Assembly (NCBI RefSeq): GCF_947254915.1
Contig: NZ_CAMYEZ010000093.1
Span: 1 to 9,121, forward strand
Reading direction: 5' to 3'
DNA length: 9,121 bases
Source: an uncultured Porphyromonas sp.
GTDB taxonomy: Bacteria; Bacteroidota; Bacteroidia; Bacteroidales; Porphyromonadaceae
The notes below the pieces were generated by a model. The model saw nothing but the letters and a program-made list of their open reading frames with translations. It had not been told where the DNA came from and ran no database searches. Every line of letters starts with the position of its first letter. Position 1 is the first letter of the stretch. Position numbers and translations under genes: made by a program. This document shows, piece after piece, positions 1-6,593 of the stretch.

Positions 1-14
1 GTATTACTTACCGG

Positions 15-61
15 TAGCTCCGTAGGGATTTTGAAGTTCCTACGGAGCTATTTTTGATTTT
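15..61 (+). terminator. Intrinsic terminator of a plus-strand gene left of the window
   Basis: Positions 15-26 and 39-50 form a perfect 12-bp inverted repeat (TAGCTCCGTAGG and its complement) around a 12-base loop. A T-rich run follows directly at 51-61. The T run lies only on the plus-strand side, so the terminator serves a gene entering from the left. A TAG at 15-17 could be that gene's stop codon in one frame, but too little sequence is present to identify the gene. The gene would converge on the rnf operon. Confidence 0.8.
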
Positions 62-80
62 CTACCGAGGCTCAATATAA

Positions 81-143
81 AAGTTCGGAAGAATGAAATG
101 AAACTTCGGAAGAATGAAATCAAAGTTCCGAAGAATTTTCTGT
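81..143. repeat. Three 21-bp tandem repeat units between convergent terminators
   Basis: Units start at 81, 102 and 123. The first two share an identical 16-base core, TTCGGAAGAATGAAAT, at 84-99 and 105-120. The third is degenerate (TTCCGAAGAAT at 126-136). The change in unit three makes CTTCGGAA (104-111) and TTCCGAAG (126-133) a perfect 8-bp inverted repeat with a 14-base loop, so the last two units can fold into a hairpin. Although 21 is a multiple of three, no plausible reading frame with a start covers the block. Function is unknown. The block could be an intergenic repeat family, a back-up terminator or transcript-end structure, or simple slippage. Confidence 0.75.
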
Positions 144-154
144 TGTCTCCCTAG

Positions 155-200
155 AAAATAAAAAAGCCCCACCGAGGAATTATCCGATTTTCCTCAGTGG
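155..200 (-). terminator. Intrinsic terminator of the rnf operon
   Basis: Positions 169-179 and 190-200 form an 11-bp stem with one G-U pair in the minus-strand RNA and a 10-base loop. On the minus strand it is followed by GGGGC and then a run of six T (complement of 160-165) and further T's (155-158). It lies about 95 bases after the rnfA stop codon, with no other gene between, so it should end the rnf transcript. The stretch 201-295 between it and rnfA holds only a small stem (AAAGC/GCTTT at 226-239) and no ORF. Confidence 0.85.
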
Positions 201-295
201 AGACTTTGGAGAGCTCCTTTATTATAAAGCGTTTGCTTTGAGGCTCCTCGATATATGGTCTCTACCTTACTAAATAGGTGAAGACTATGAGGGTA

Positions 296-877
296 CTAGA
301 TTGCGGCAAGACCTGAGAAGCCCATAAAGGCCATCGCTAGAATGCCTGCGGTGATGAGGGCGATGGGGGTGCCTTTCATAGCGCGTGGCGTGCTACCCGT
401 CTTGGCTAGCTGCTCGCGGATACCAGCAAAGATGACCATGGCGAGGAGGAAGCCGATACCGATGGAGACGGCGTAGACGAGTGACTCAGCGTAGGTGAAC
501 TCCTTCTGGATAACGAGGATAGCGACACCAAGTACACAGCAGTTTGTGGTGATCAGCGGGAGGAAGACTCCGAGCGCCTGATAGAGTGCGGGGGAGATCT
601 TCTTGATGATCATTTCAATCATCTGCACGAGTGTAGCGATGACTAGAATGAAGGCGATGGTCTGCAGGAATTCAAGTCCTATGGGAACTAATATATAGGT
701 CTGTACGAGCCATGTAACCATCGTCGCTAGGAGCAAGACGAAGGTGACGGCGGCTCCCATGCCTGTGGCGGTGGAGACCTTCTTAGATACGCCTAGGAAG
801 GGGCAGATGCCGAGGAACTGGGAGAGGACTACGTTGTTGACAAAGACTGCAACGATGAATATGATAATAAATTCCAT
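296..877 (-). CDS. rnfA: Rnf complex subunit A, integral membrane core subunit
   Basis: RnfA is a subunit of the ferredoxin:NAD+ oxidoreductase and forms the membrane electron path with its paralogue RnfE. The 193-residue product has the usual family length and is almost entirely hydrophobic, consistent with about six membrane helices. The N-terminal signature NNVVLSQFLGICPFLG (residues 14-29) and TNCCVLGVAI (111-120) are diagnostic of the RnfA/NqrE family. Cys25 and Cys113 match the cysteines that, in known Rnf/Nqr structures, help hold an intramembrane [2Fe-2S] cluster shared with RnfE; Cys114 is an extra neighbouring cysteine. It is the last gene of the operon, 64 bases after rnfE, with no Shine-Dalgarno sequence before its ATG. 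A terminator follows. The family assignment is very secure. Whether the complex pumps Na+ or H+ cannot be told from the sequence. Confidence 0.97.
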   Translation of the reverse strand: MEFIIIFIVAVFVNNVVLSQFLGICPFLGVSKKVSTATGMGAAVTFVLLLATMVTWLVQTYILVPIGLEFLQTIAFILVIATLVQMIEMIIKKISPALYQALGVFLPLITTNCCVLGVAILVIQKEFTYAESLVYAVSIGIGFLLAMVIFAGIREQLAKTGSTPRAMKGTPIALITAGILAMAFMGFSGLAAI

Positions 878-941
878 AGTAGTAAGTGTCTGTGTGATGA
901 GCTGTGGCTAGGGACTAGCCGTTACGTCTCATGGGTTTGAC

Positions 942-1532
942 CTATTGCTTCTTGGTGACAGCGTGATAGATGCCGATGAGTAGTCCTAGAGCGATGAAGG
1001 CTCCTGGAGGCAGTACGAAGAGTAGCGCTGAGAAGTCGCCTGGGTAAGCTCTCATACCAAAGAATGTACCTCCACCGAGCATCTCGCGAACGGTAGCTAG
1101 GAGAGTTAGTCCGATGGTGAAGCCTAGTCCGATGCCGACACCGTCGAAGAGGGATATGCCGACGCTACTCTTGGAGGCGGTGGACTCGGCACGTCCGAGG
1201 ACGATACAGTTGACCACGATGAGCGGGATGAAGATACCTAAGCTCTGATCAAGTGCTGGCATGTATGCCTTGATGACCATCTGAAGTACCGTGACGAAGC
1301 CTGCGATGACGACGATAAAGGCTGGGATACGTACGGCATCGGGTATGAGTCGCTTCAGGAGGGAGATCATCACGTTGGAGCAGATGAGCACGAAGGTGGT
1401 AGCTAGTCCCATGCTGAGTCCATTGATGGCTGACGTGGTGGTCGCCAAGGTAGGACACATACCGAGGAGAAGCACGAAGGTGGGGTTCTCCGTAATGATA
1501 CCATTGGTAATTGTCTTGATATACTTATTCAT
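942..1532 (-). CDS. rnfE: Rnf complex subunit E, integral membrane core subunit
   Basis: RnfE is the inverted-topology partner of RnfA in the membrane core of the Rnf complex (NqrD homologue). The 196-residue product has about six hydrophobic segments and the family motifs ENPTFVLLLGMCPTLA (residues 15-30), SLGIFIPLIVVNCIVLGRAE (97-116) and VREMLGGGTFFG (148-159). Cys26 and Cys109 sit at the positions expected to ligate the shared intramembrane [2Fe-2S] cluster. The ATG lies 9 bases after the rnfG stop, so the two are surely on one transcript. The start is chosen because MNKYIKTITNGIITENP is a typical RnfE N-terminus. A 64-base gap with no gene separates it from rnfA; the gap has a weak 5-bp stem (906-920) but no T run that would suggest termination. 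The assignment is very secure. Confidence 0.96.
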   Translation of the reverse strand: MNKYIKTITNGIITENPTFVLLLGMCPTLATTTSAINGLSMGLATTFVLICSNVMISLLKRLIPDAVRIPAFIVVIAGFVTVLQMVIKAYMPALDQSLGIFIPLIVVNCIVLGRAESTASKSSVGISLFDGVGIGLGFTIGLTLLATVREMLGGGTFFGMRAYPGDFSALLFVLPPGAFIALGLLIGIYHAVTKKQ

Positions 1533-1541
1533 GGTCGTGCA

Positions 1542-2684
1542 TTACTTAGTTGATTCGTTGGCATTAGCCTCAAAGATGCGCTGCGCATGGGCGATGCCCT
1601 GGAGGATAGCTCGCGAAGAGACCGTAGAGCCTGAGACTGCGTCTATAGATCCACCGTCCTTACTTAGCTTAAGGCTAGCGGGAGTGACCTTCTTGCCGAT
1701 GAGGGACTTCTTTGAGGGCTTGGTGGTGGCGGGGTCTTGGTTGCCCCCGTAGGTTTGGCTTATGGAAAGGAGCTTGCCAGTAGCATTGAGGTCGGCTATG
1801 GCAAAGGCTGTGAGTGTACCACTATTGTCAAAGCAGACAAGCATCGGGAGGCGATGTCCATCGTAGTCATCACCACTGTTGGTGACGACGAGCAAGCCTG
1901 CCGTCTTACTCATATCGTTGGTGCCGTAGCTCTGGGTTAGCCAAGGCGTGCCGTCGTCAGCGGTACCGTTTTTCTCCTTATCCACTAGACGATAGGCGGG
2001 GAGTAGCGTGTTAAAGAGGCTGTCAATGACCTCTCGCTCGGGGAGCTCACAGTTGCTCTCGGAGGGCTGTGCCACGGGAGCACCCTCACCGATGACGCTC
2101 TGATAGACTCGGTAAGCTCGCTCGATGGCATCGATGAAGGCTCTACTGGAGATGGTTGCTGCGGTGATGGCATCGACCTTACCTCCATCCTTGGAGACTT
2201 TGAGTGGCGAAGCTTGGCTCATATCAAGCCCGCGAACGTCACGAATGAGGTCGGCACTGGGTGCGGGAGAGGTAAACCACTCCTGTATCTTAGCTCCTAG
2301 TCCAGGGGTCTCCTCGTGCTTGAGCACCTTGAAGCCGATGATCTGGCTCTTCATATCAAAGCCTACCATAATATCTATGTGACCAGCGAAGCCCTTATCT
2401 GTATAGGTCTCAATGGCGTAGCCGACGGGCTGCCCACCCTGCGTGGCGGGATAGACGGTGATGGGGTCTTCGCCCTCGAGCGTGACGGTGTCTCGCTCTT
2501 CGTAAGGATTGTTGTCAAAGGCAGGCACGATCTCTTTGATCGCCTCGACCTTAGCTTTCGTCTCGGCCTGTGCGATGGTATCTTTTGTCGCCACATTGAC
2601 CAGGGCTAGGATACCAGCGATGATCAGACAGATGATCCCGAGTGAGAGGATCATATTGGGGAGTGTAGAGGGTAGCTTCTTCAT
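1542..2684 (-). CDS. rnfG: Rnf subunit G with two tandem FMN-binding domains
   Basis: RnfG is the membrane-anchored subunit carrying covalent FMN. One N-terminal membrane helix (about residues 11-33) anchors a domain outside the cytoplasm. At 380 residues it is far longer than the 200-230 usual for RnfG, because the FMN-binding fold occurs twice. Domain 1 (about 40-195) has the conserved HEETPGLG loop (123-130) and the flavinylation motif DAITAAT, with Thr177 as expected FMN acceptor. Domain 2 (about 210-372) repeats the layout: REVIDSLFNTLLPAY mirrors the first domain's lead-in, and DAVSGSTVSSRA (348-359) gives Thr354 as second candidate acceptor. Domain 2 has lost HEETPGLG, reading NATGKLLS instead. 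Both motifs differ by one residue from S/T-G-A-T. Modification would need an ApbE flavin transferase, not seen here. The start overlaps the rnfD stop as ATGA and has a strong ribosome binding site. RnfG identity is secure; two bound flavins are inference. Confidence 0.93.
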   Translation of the reverse strand: MKKLPSTLPNMILSLGIICLIIAGILALVNVATKDTIAQAETKAKVEAIKEIVPAFDNNPYEERDTVTLEGEDPITVYPATQGGQPVGYAIETYTDKGFAGHIDIMVGFDMKSQIIGFKVLKHEETPGLGAKIQEWFTSPAPSADLIRDVRGLDMSQASPLKVSKDGGKVDAITAATISSRAFIDAIERAYRVYQSVIGEGAPVAQPSESNCELPEREVIDSLFNTLLPAYRLVDKEKNGTADDGTPWLTQSYGTNDMSKTAGLLVVTNSGDDYDGHRLPMLVCFDNSGTLTAFAIADLNATGKLLSISQTYGGNQDPATTKPSKKSLIGKKVTPASLKLSKDGGSIDAVSGSTVSSRAILQGIAHAQRIFEANANESTK

Positions 2685-3670
2685 CTTTTAGCCTCCTTTC
2701 TAGATTTGACCACATGACCGAAGTGACGTGGCTTGATGTAGGTGTTGAGTAGTGGGGTGAGCGCATTCATGATGAGGATGGCAAAGGACATACCCTCAGG
2801 ATAAGAACCCCACAAGCGAATGATGACGGTGAGCAGTCCGATCATACAGCCGTAGATGAGCTGCGCACGGTGCGAGATGGGCGAGGTGACGTAGTCGGTC
2901 GCCATAAAGACTGCACCAAAGAGTAGACCACCAGTCAGTAGGTGGAAGAAGGGACTCGCGTACATCGCTGGGTTGTAGAGGTGCATGATGCCACTCAGTA
3001 CGAATGCGGAGACGATGATAGCCACGGGCGTGTGCCAGGTGATGATGCGTCGGAAGAGCATATAGGCCAAGCCGATGAGAATGGCGATGGCACTCACCTC
3101 GCCCATGGAGGAGAAGTTGAAGCCGACGAGGAGCTGCAACGAGTCGGGGAGCTTGTCGATGGCTCCTGACTTGAGGATGCCTAGAGGCGTCGCTCCTGTG
3201 ACGGCATCGGCAGCTTGCTCAGCCAGGCGAGCGGGGAGCTTCCAGGTGGTCATCTGCGCAGGATAGGAGATGAGGAGGAAGACACGCCCGACGAGTGCGG
3301 GGTTGAATATGTTGTTGCCCAGACCTCCGAAGGCCATTTTGCCAATGCCGATAGCGACGACACCACCCAAGAGGACGAGCCACCAGGGGAGCGAGGCGGG
3401 GAGGTTGAAAGCTAGGATGACGCCTGTCAGCAGTGCCGAGCCGTCCAGCAGACGACAGGGGCGGTGCAGGAAGAATCGGGTGATGACCCACTCCGTGAGC
3501 ATACAGGAGGCTACGGAGATGGCGGTGATAAGTAGAGCGTCTGTCCTAAACTGGTAGAGCATGACGAGGAATGCTGGTATTAAAGCAATCAGCACCCCAT
3601 ACATATTCTTGCTAATGGTGTCACCGCTATGGATATGCGGTGAGGGTGATACGATGACTTGTTGTGCCAT
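2681..3670 (-). CDS. rnfD: Rnf complex subunit D, membrane subunit with covalent FMN
   Basis: RnfD is the NqrB-like membrane subunit that passes electrons between the covalent FMN of RnfG and the rest of the complex, and is thought to form part of the ion channel. The 329-residue product starts with the typical MAQQVIVSPSPHIHSGDT and has about nine or ten hydrophobic segments. Diagnostic motifs are KMAFGGLGNNIFNPALVGR (residues 111-129), the flavinylation motif DAVTGATPLG (155-164, acceptor Thr161), FMATDYVTSP (255-264) and YPEGMSFAILIMNALTPLLN (290-309). Its stop codon overlaps the rnfG start by 4 bases (ATGA). It begins 52 bases after rnfC, a gap without any promoter motif I can recognise. 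Length and motifs are normal and the assignment is very secure. Confidence 0.97.
   Translation of the reverse strand: MAQQVIVSPSPHIHSGDTISKNMYGVLIALIPAFLVMLYQFRTDALLITAISVASCMLTEWVITRFFLHRPCRLLDGSALLTGVILAFNLPASLPWWLVLLGGVVAIGIGKMAFGGLGNNIFNPALVGRVFLLISYPAQMTTWKLPARLAEQAADAVTGATPLGILKSGAIDKLPDSLQLLVGFNFSSMGEVSAIAILIGLAYMLFRRIITWHTPVAIIVSAFVLSGIMHLYNPAMYASPFFHLLTGGLLFGAVFMATDYVTSPISHRAQLIYGCMIGLLTVIIRLWGSYPEGMSFAILIMNALTPLLNTYIKPRHFGHVVKSRKEAKR
2691..2701 (-). promoter_or_regulatory. Strong Shine-Dalgarno sequence for rnfG inside the end of rnfD
   Basis: On the minus strand the sequence AGAAAGGAGG lies 7 bases before the rnfG ATG. It is a 10-base complement of the 16S rRNA tail CCUCCUUUCU as I recall it for Bacteroidota. 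It is embedded in the last codons of rnfD (Arg-Lys-Glu-Ala). None of the other eight genes here has a comparable site. Together with the ATGA overlap it suggests direct ribosome loading or translational coupling at rnfG. Confidence 0.7.
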
Positions 3671-3722
3671 AAGCTATATATCGTAGTCGATGATGAGGAT
3701 CGGTGATCTATCTCAGTGTGTA

Positions 3723-5075
3723 TTACTTCTTGCGGGCTCGCATAATGCCCATGACGGTCTGCTTGCCCACACGTATGTAGTCGAGGAGCGGACGACCTGC
3801 TGGGCAGGTATAGCTACAAGAGCCGCACTCGATGCAGTCAACGATGTAGTTGTGCTCGGAGGTCTCCCAATCCTTGAAGATGGTGTCGCGCATGAGGAAG
3901 GCGGGGTTGAGACCCATAGGGCAGACCGACACGCACTTGCCACAGCGTATACAGTCCTGCATCTCGGGACGTGTTGACTCCTTGGCCGTGAGGATGAGTA
4001 GTCCTGACGAACCCTTGGCAACGGGGACAGCGGTATTTACGAGTGCTCGACCCATCATAGGACCACCGCCGATGATTTTGCCGGGCTCCTCGGCATAGCC
4101 TCCCGCAGCGTCAATGAGCGTCTGCATAGAGGTGCCGATACGCGCCTTGAAGTTGGAGGGATGCGTGATAGCTCGTCCCGTGACGGTGATGATACGCTCG
4201 ATGAGTGGCTTGTGCTTCATAACCGCCTCGTAGATGGCAAAGGTCGTTCCGACGTTCTGCACAATGGCTCCTGTGGAGATAGGCAGTGCGCCTGAGGCGA
4301 CCTGCTTACGAATGAGCGCATCGATGAGTTGCTTTTCACCACCTTGCGGGTAACGCTTCTTGAGCGGTACGACGGAGATGCTTTGACCTTCGGGCAGGAA
4401 CTCCTTAGCTCGCTCCGCAGCATCACGCATGATGCGGATAGCGTCTGGCTTATTGACCTCAATGCCAATGAGCGTTCGTGGAGCATTAGCAGCCTTCATG
4501 ATGATGGCGCAGCCTACCATGATCTCCATCGCCTTGACACGCATGAGCGCATCGTCGCTCGTGAGGTAAGGCTCACACTCGACGGCGTTGATGATGACGT
4601 AGGCGGCGCTTTGACCAGGAGGAGGCGAGAGCTTGACATGCGTTGGGAAGGTCGCACCACCCATACCGACGATACCCATCTCAGCGATGCGGTCGATGAT
4701 CTGCTTGGCGTCTAGGTCGGTCTCAGTGATGAGCGTGTCGGTCTGGTCAATGTAGTCCTCCCACTCGTCGCCCTCAACCTTAATAAAGATGGCGGGCTTC
4801 TTAAAGCCACTGGCGTCCGTAATCTGGTCCACCTTGGTGACCGTGCCAGAGACGGAAGAGTGAATGTTTGCCGAGACAAAGCCTCCTGCCTTGCCTAAGA
4901 GCGTACCCACACGCACCTTGTCGCCCTTGTTGACGACCGCAGTGGCAGGCGCTCCGATATGCTGTGCTAATGTGATGACCACCTCGTCTGGAGGAGCGAC
5001 CACGGTGATAGGTACCCCTGCGCTGATCTTATGGTCGTGGGGATGGATGCCCCCTATTCTAAATGTCTTTGCCAT
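3723..5075 (-). CDS. rnfC: Rnf complex subunit C, NADH- and FMN-binding iron-sulfur subunit
   Basis: RnfC is the peripheral cytoplasmic subunit where NAD+/NADH reacts; it resembles the NuoF/Nqo1 flavoprotein of complex I. The 450-residue product opens with FRIGGIHPHDHK (5-16), a barrel-sandwich region typical of RnfC. The nucleotide-binding core carries the glycine-rich GMGGATFPTHVK (137-148), NAVECEPYLTSDD (163-175) and RYPQGGEKQLI (241-251). An SLBB-like region follows. The C-terminus has two CxxCxxCxxxCP [4Fe-4S] motifs: Cys375, 378, 381, 385 and Cys414, 417, 420, 424. It lacks the long alanine/lysine-rich repeat tail of the enterobacterial RnfC, as is usual in short anaerobe versions. The gene starts 9 bases after rnfB and is clearly co-transcribed with it. 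All key residues are present, and the assignment is very secure. Confidence 0.97.
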   Translation of the reverse strand: MAKTFRIGGIHPHDHKISAGVPITVVAPPDEVVITLAQHIGAPATAVVNKGDKVRVGTLLGKAGGFVSANIHSSVSGTVTKVDQITDASGFKKPAIFIKVEGDEWEDYIDQTDTLITETDLDAKQIIDRIAEMGIVGMGGATFPTHVKLSPPPGQSAAYVIINAVECEPYLTSDDALMRVKAMEIMVGCAIIMKAANAPRTLIGIEVNKPDAIRIMRDAAERAKEFLPEGQSISVVPLKKRYPQGGEKQLIDALIRKQVASGALPISTGAIVQNVGTTFAIYEAVMKHKPLIERIITVTGRAITHPSNFKARIGTSMQTLIDAAGGYAEEPGKIIGGGPMMGRALVNTAVPVAKGSSGLLILTAKESTRPEMQDCIRCGKCVSVCPMGLNPAFLMRDTIFKDWETSEHNYIVDCIECGSCSYTCPAGRPLLDYIRVGKQTVMGIMRARKK

Positions 5076-5084
5076 AGCTTCGTA

Positions 5085-6014
5085 TTAATCTTTCTGAGGT
5101 ACAGATGCTGTTGAAGAGGTCTCAGCTACAGGTGCTGTGGGTTCAGCCTTAGCAGGTGCTGGCTTTTCGGCAGGCACTGGCTTTGCAGCGGGTTCCTTGC
5201 GTGGCGGGAGGTTGACCTCGTGGATAGCTCCCGTCGGGCACTCGGCCGCACACTTGCGACAGAGACGACACTTCTGATGGTCTATGTAAGCCAAGTTATT
5301 CTCAAACGTGATCGCCTCAAACGGGCAGACCTTAAAGCACTTGCTACATCCGATACAAGCATTCGCACAAGCCTTACGAGCCACGCCGCCCTTGTCCTTG
5401 TTGACACAGCTGACGTAGAGTCGACGACCCTTGGGTCCCTTCTTGCGAAGCTCGATGATCATCTTCGGACAAGCCTTGACGCAAGCTCCGCAGGCGGTAC
5501 ACTTATCCTCGTCCACCTCGGGAAGCCCCGTCTCGGGATTCATATGGATCGCATCAAAGTCGCACACAGCGACGCAGTCGCCATTGCCTAGACAGCCGTA
5601 GCTACAGCCCGTCTCGCCACTATAGAGACCCGACTCGATCTTACAGCTGCGAGCTCCTATATAAGTATTCGTCCGAGGACGCGCCTCGCAGGTACCATTG
5701 CAGCGTACGACCGCCACGAGTGGATCGCTCTTAGCGACGCTCTGACCGAGTATCTCTGCGACCTTCGTCATGACTGGCTCTCCGCCCACAGGGCACCAAA
5801 GACCTTCCAGCGTGGAAGCCTCGCAGCAAGCTTTCGCAAAGCCCGCACAGCCCGGATGACCGCAACCACCGCAGTTCGCCTGTGGTAGAACCTCAGCGAC
5901 CTCGCCGATGCGTGGGTCTTCTTTTACTTCAAACTTCTTGGAGGTGATAAAGAGTAGGATGGCACTCACTAGCGCTATCACTACGAGGACAAGGATGGTG
6001 AATAGTATTGTCAT
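5085..6014 (-). CDS. rnfB: Rnf complex subunit B, multi-cluster ferredoxin-oxidising subunit
   Basis: RnfB is the entry point for electrons from reduced ferredoxin. The 309-residue product has one N-terminal membrane helix (about residues 3-24). A 4Fe-4S domain follows (Cys48, 51, 56 and 74 in ANCGGCGHPGCAGFA...CPVGG). Further cysteine sets are 137/141/147/151, 172/175/178/182, 220/223/226/230 and 249/252/255/259, the last three being classical ferredoxin CxxCxxCxxxC(P) motifs. This gives at least five likely [4Fe-4S] clusters; Cys105, 109 and 124 are additional cysteines. The layout matches the long RnfB type of Clostridia and Bacteroidota. Residues 271-309 form a Pro/Ala/Lys/Glu-rich tail that looks disordered and has no metal ligand. 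The gene sits 16 bases after the RseC-family gene and 9 before rnfC. The assignment is very secure. Confidence 0.97.
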   Translation of the reverse strand: MTILFTILVLVVIALVSAILLFITSKKFEVKEDPRIGEVAEVLPQANCGGCGHPGCAGFAKACCEASTLEGLWCPVGGEPVMTKVAEILGQSVAKSDPLVAVVRCNGTCEARPRTNTYIGARSCKIESGLYSGETGCSYGCLGNGDCVAVCDFDAIHMNPETGLPEVDEDKCTACGACVKACPKMIIELRKKGPKGRRLYVSCVNKDKGGVARKACANACIGCSKCFKVCPFEAITFENNLAYIDHQKCRLCRKCAAECPTGAIHEVNLPPRKEPAAKPVPAEKPAPAKAEPTAPVAETSSTASVPQKD

Positions 6015-6030
6015 AGAAGTGTGTATGAAC

Positions 6031-6453
6031 TTACTTTTTTCTCACGGTAAAGGTAAATGTGCGCTCAAAGCGGTGGCGCATAAGCCAGAGTAGGAGCACA
6101 TAGAGAGTAGCTACACCGAGGGCTATCAGTATTTGAGCCAAAGTACTTACCTCTAGGTAGCTGAGGAGGATAGTTACGGCGATGATGAGTAGTGTGGGGA
6201 CAACCATCGTGAGGAGTACTGCACGCATCCCCAGCGAGCTCCGCATCTCTAGAGAGACTTGGTCACCGAGAGCTATATCGCTGGGTAGCTGCGAGCGGTC
6301 GAGCGTAATCGTCTCCAGACGACTCTCCGAAGCGTGGCAATGCCCCGCCACCTCGCAGTGACTACATGCTGATGGACGTAGTACTGTGAGACTCACCTCA
6401 CCGCCTTTGATGGCTGTTATGGTGGCACTTCGCTCTATACACTCAGGTTGCAT
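6031..6453 (-). CDS. RseC/MucC-family (SoxR-reducing system) membrane protein
   Basis: This 140-residue protein belongs to the RseC/MucC family often encoded with rnf/rsx genes. It has an N-terminal soluble part with Cys30-x2-Cys33-x5-Cys39 (SACSHCEVAGHC), the family's conserved cysteine group, possibly redox active or metal binding. Two membrane helices follow at about 77-100 and 104-125, then a short basic tail. Length and layout are typical. It is the first gene of the rnf operon, 16 bases before rnfB, with a promoter-like element 39 bases upstream of its ATG. In E. coli the name reflects links to sigma-E control and SoxR reduction, but no such role can be assumed in a Bacteroidota host. 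Position argues for a part in assembly or redox maintenance of the Rnf complex, which is inference. The start is the only convincing one. Confidence 0.88.
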   Translation of the reverse strand: MQPECIERSATITAIKGGEVSLTVLRPSACSHCEVAGHCHASESRLETITLDRSQLPSDIALGDQVSLEMRSSLGMRAVLLTMVVPTLLIIAVTILLSYLEVSTLAQILIALGVATLYVLLLWLMRHRFERTFTFTVRKK

Positions 6454-6491
6454 CGATACTATAGGTTGCTCTGTAACAACCTTCGCAATCG

Positions 6492-6499
6492 CAAAGGTA
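6492..6499 (-). promoter_or_regulatory. Bacteroidota -7 promoter element of the rnf operon
   Basis: The minus strand reads TACCTTTG, a perfect match to the TAnnTTTG -7 consensus of the Bacteroidota housekeeping sigma factor. A start site a few bases downstream would give a leader of roughly 30-35 bases before the ATG at 6453. No clear TTTG -33 element is visible at the usual distance. The 140-base gap 6454-6593 contains no ORF and no convincing terminator for the aminotransferase gene upstream, so some read-through into rnf is possible. Confidence 0.6.
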
Positions 6500-6593
6500 G
6501 CAATAAATAATTAGTCTTAGTACGGTATCGGGAAACAAATTTCTCCCAAGCCCCCCTCCTTAGCGTGTACCTTGCGCTCGTTATCAGGGAGTT

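Noticed and set aside
81..143. Possible small CRISPR array
   Set aside because: The units are directly adjacent with a 21-base period, there are no spacers of distinct sequence, and no cas gene is present.
906..920. Stem GGCTA-GGGAC-TAGCC between rnfE and rnfA, possible terminator
   Set aside because: It has only five base pairs and no T run on either strand, so it is not a convincing terminator or processing site.
1291..1752. Plus-strand open frame of 153 codons
   Set aside because: It lies antisense to rnfE and rnfG, whose proteins are clearly recognisable. The translation has no family features and the frame looks like a shadow of the real codon pattern.
4329..4715. Plus-strand open frame of 128 codons inside rnfC
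   Set aside because: It is antisense to the conserved nucleotide-binding part of RnfC, with no independent start signal or recognisable protein.
6541..6593. Possible terminator after the PLP-fold gene (CTCCC/GGGAG pair, C-rich run)
   Set aside because: The pairing arms are only five bases with a loop of about 39 bases, and no T run follows on the minus strand.
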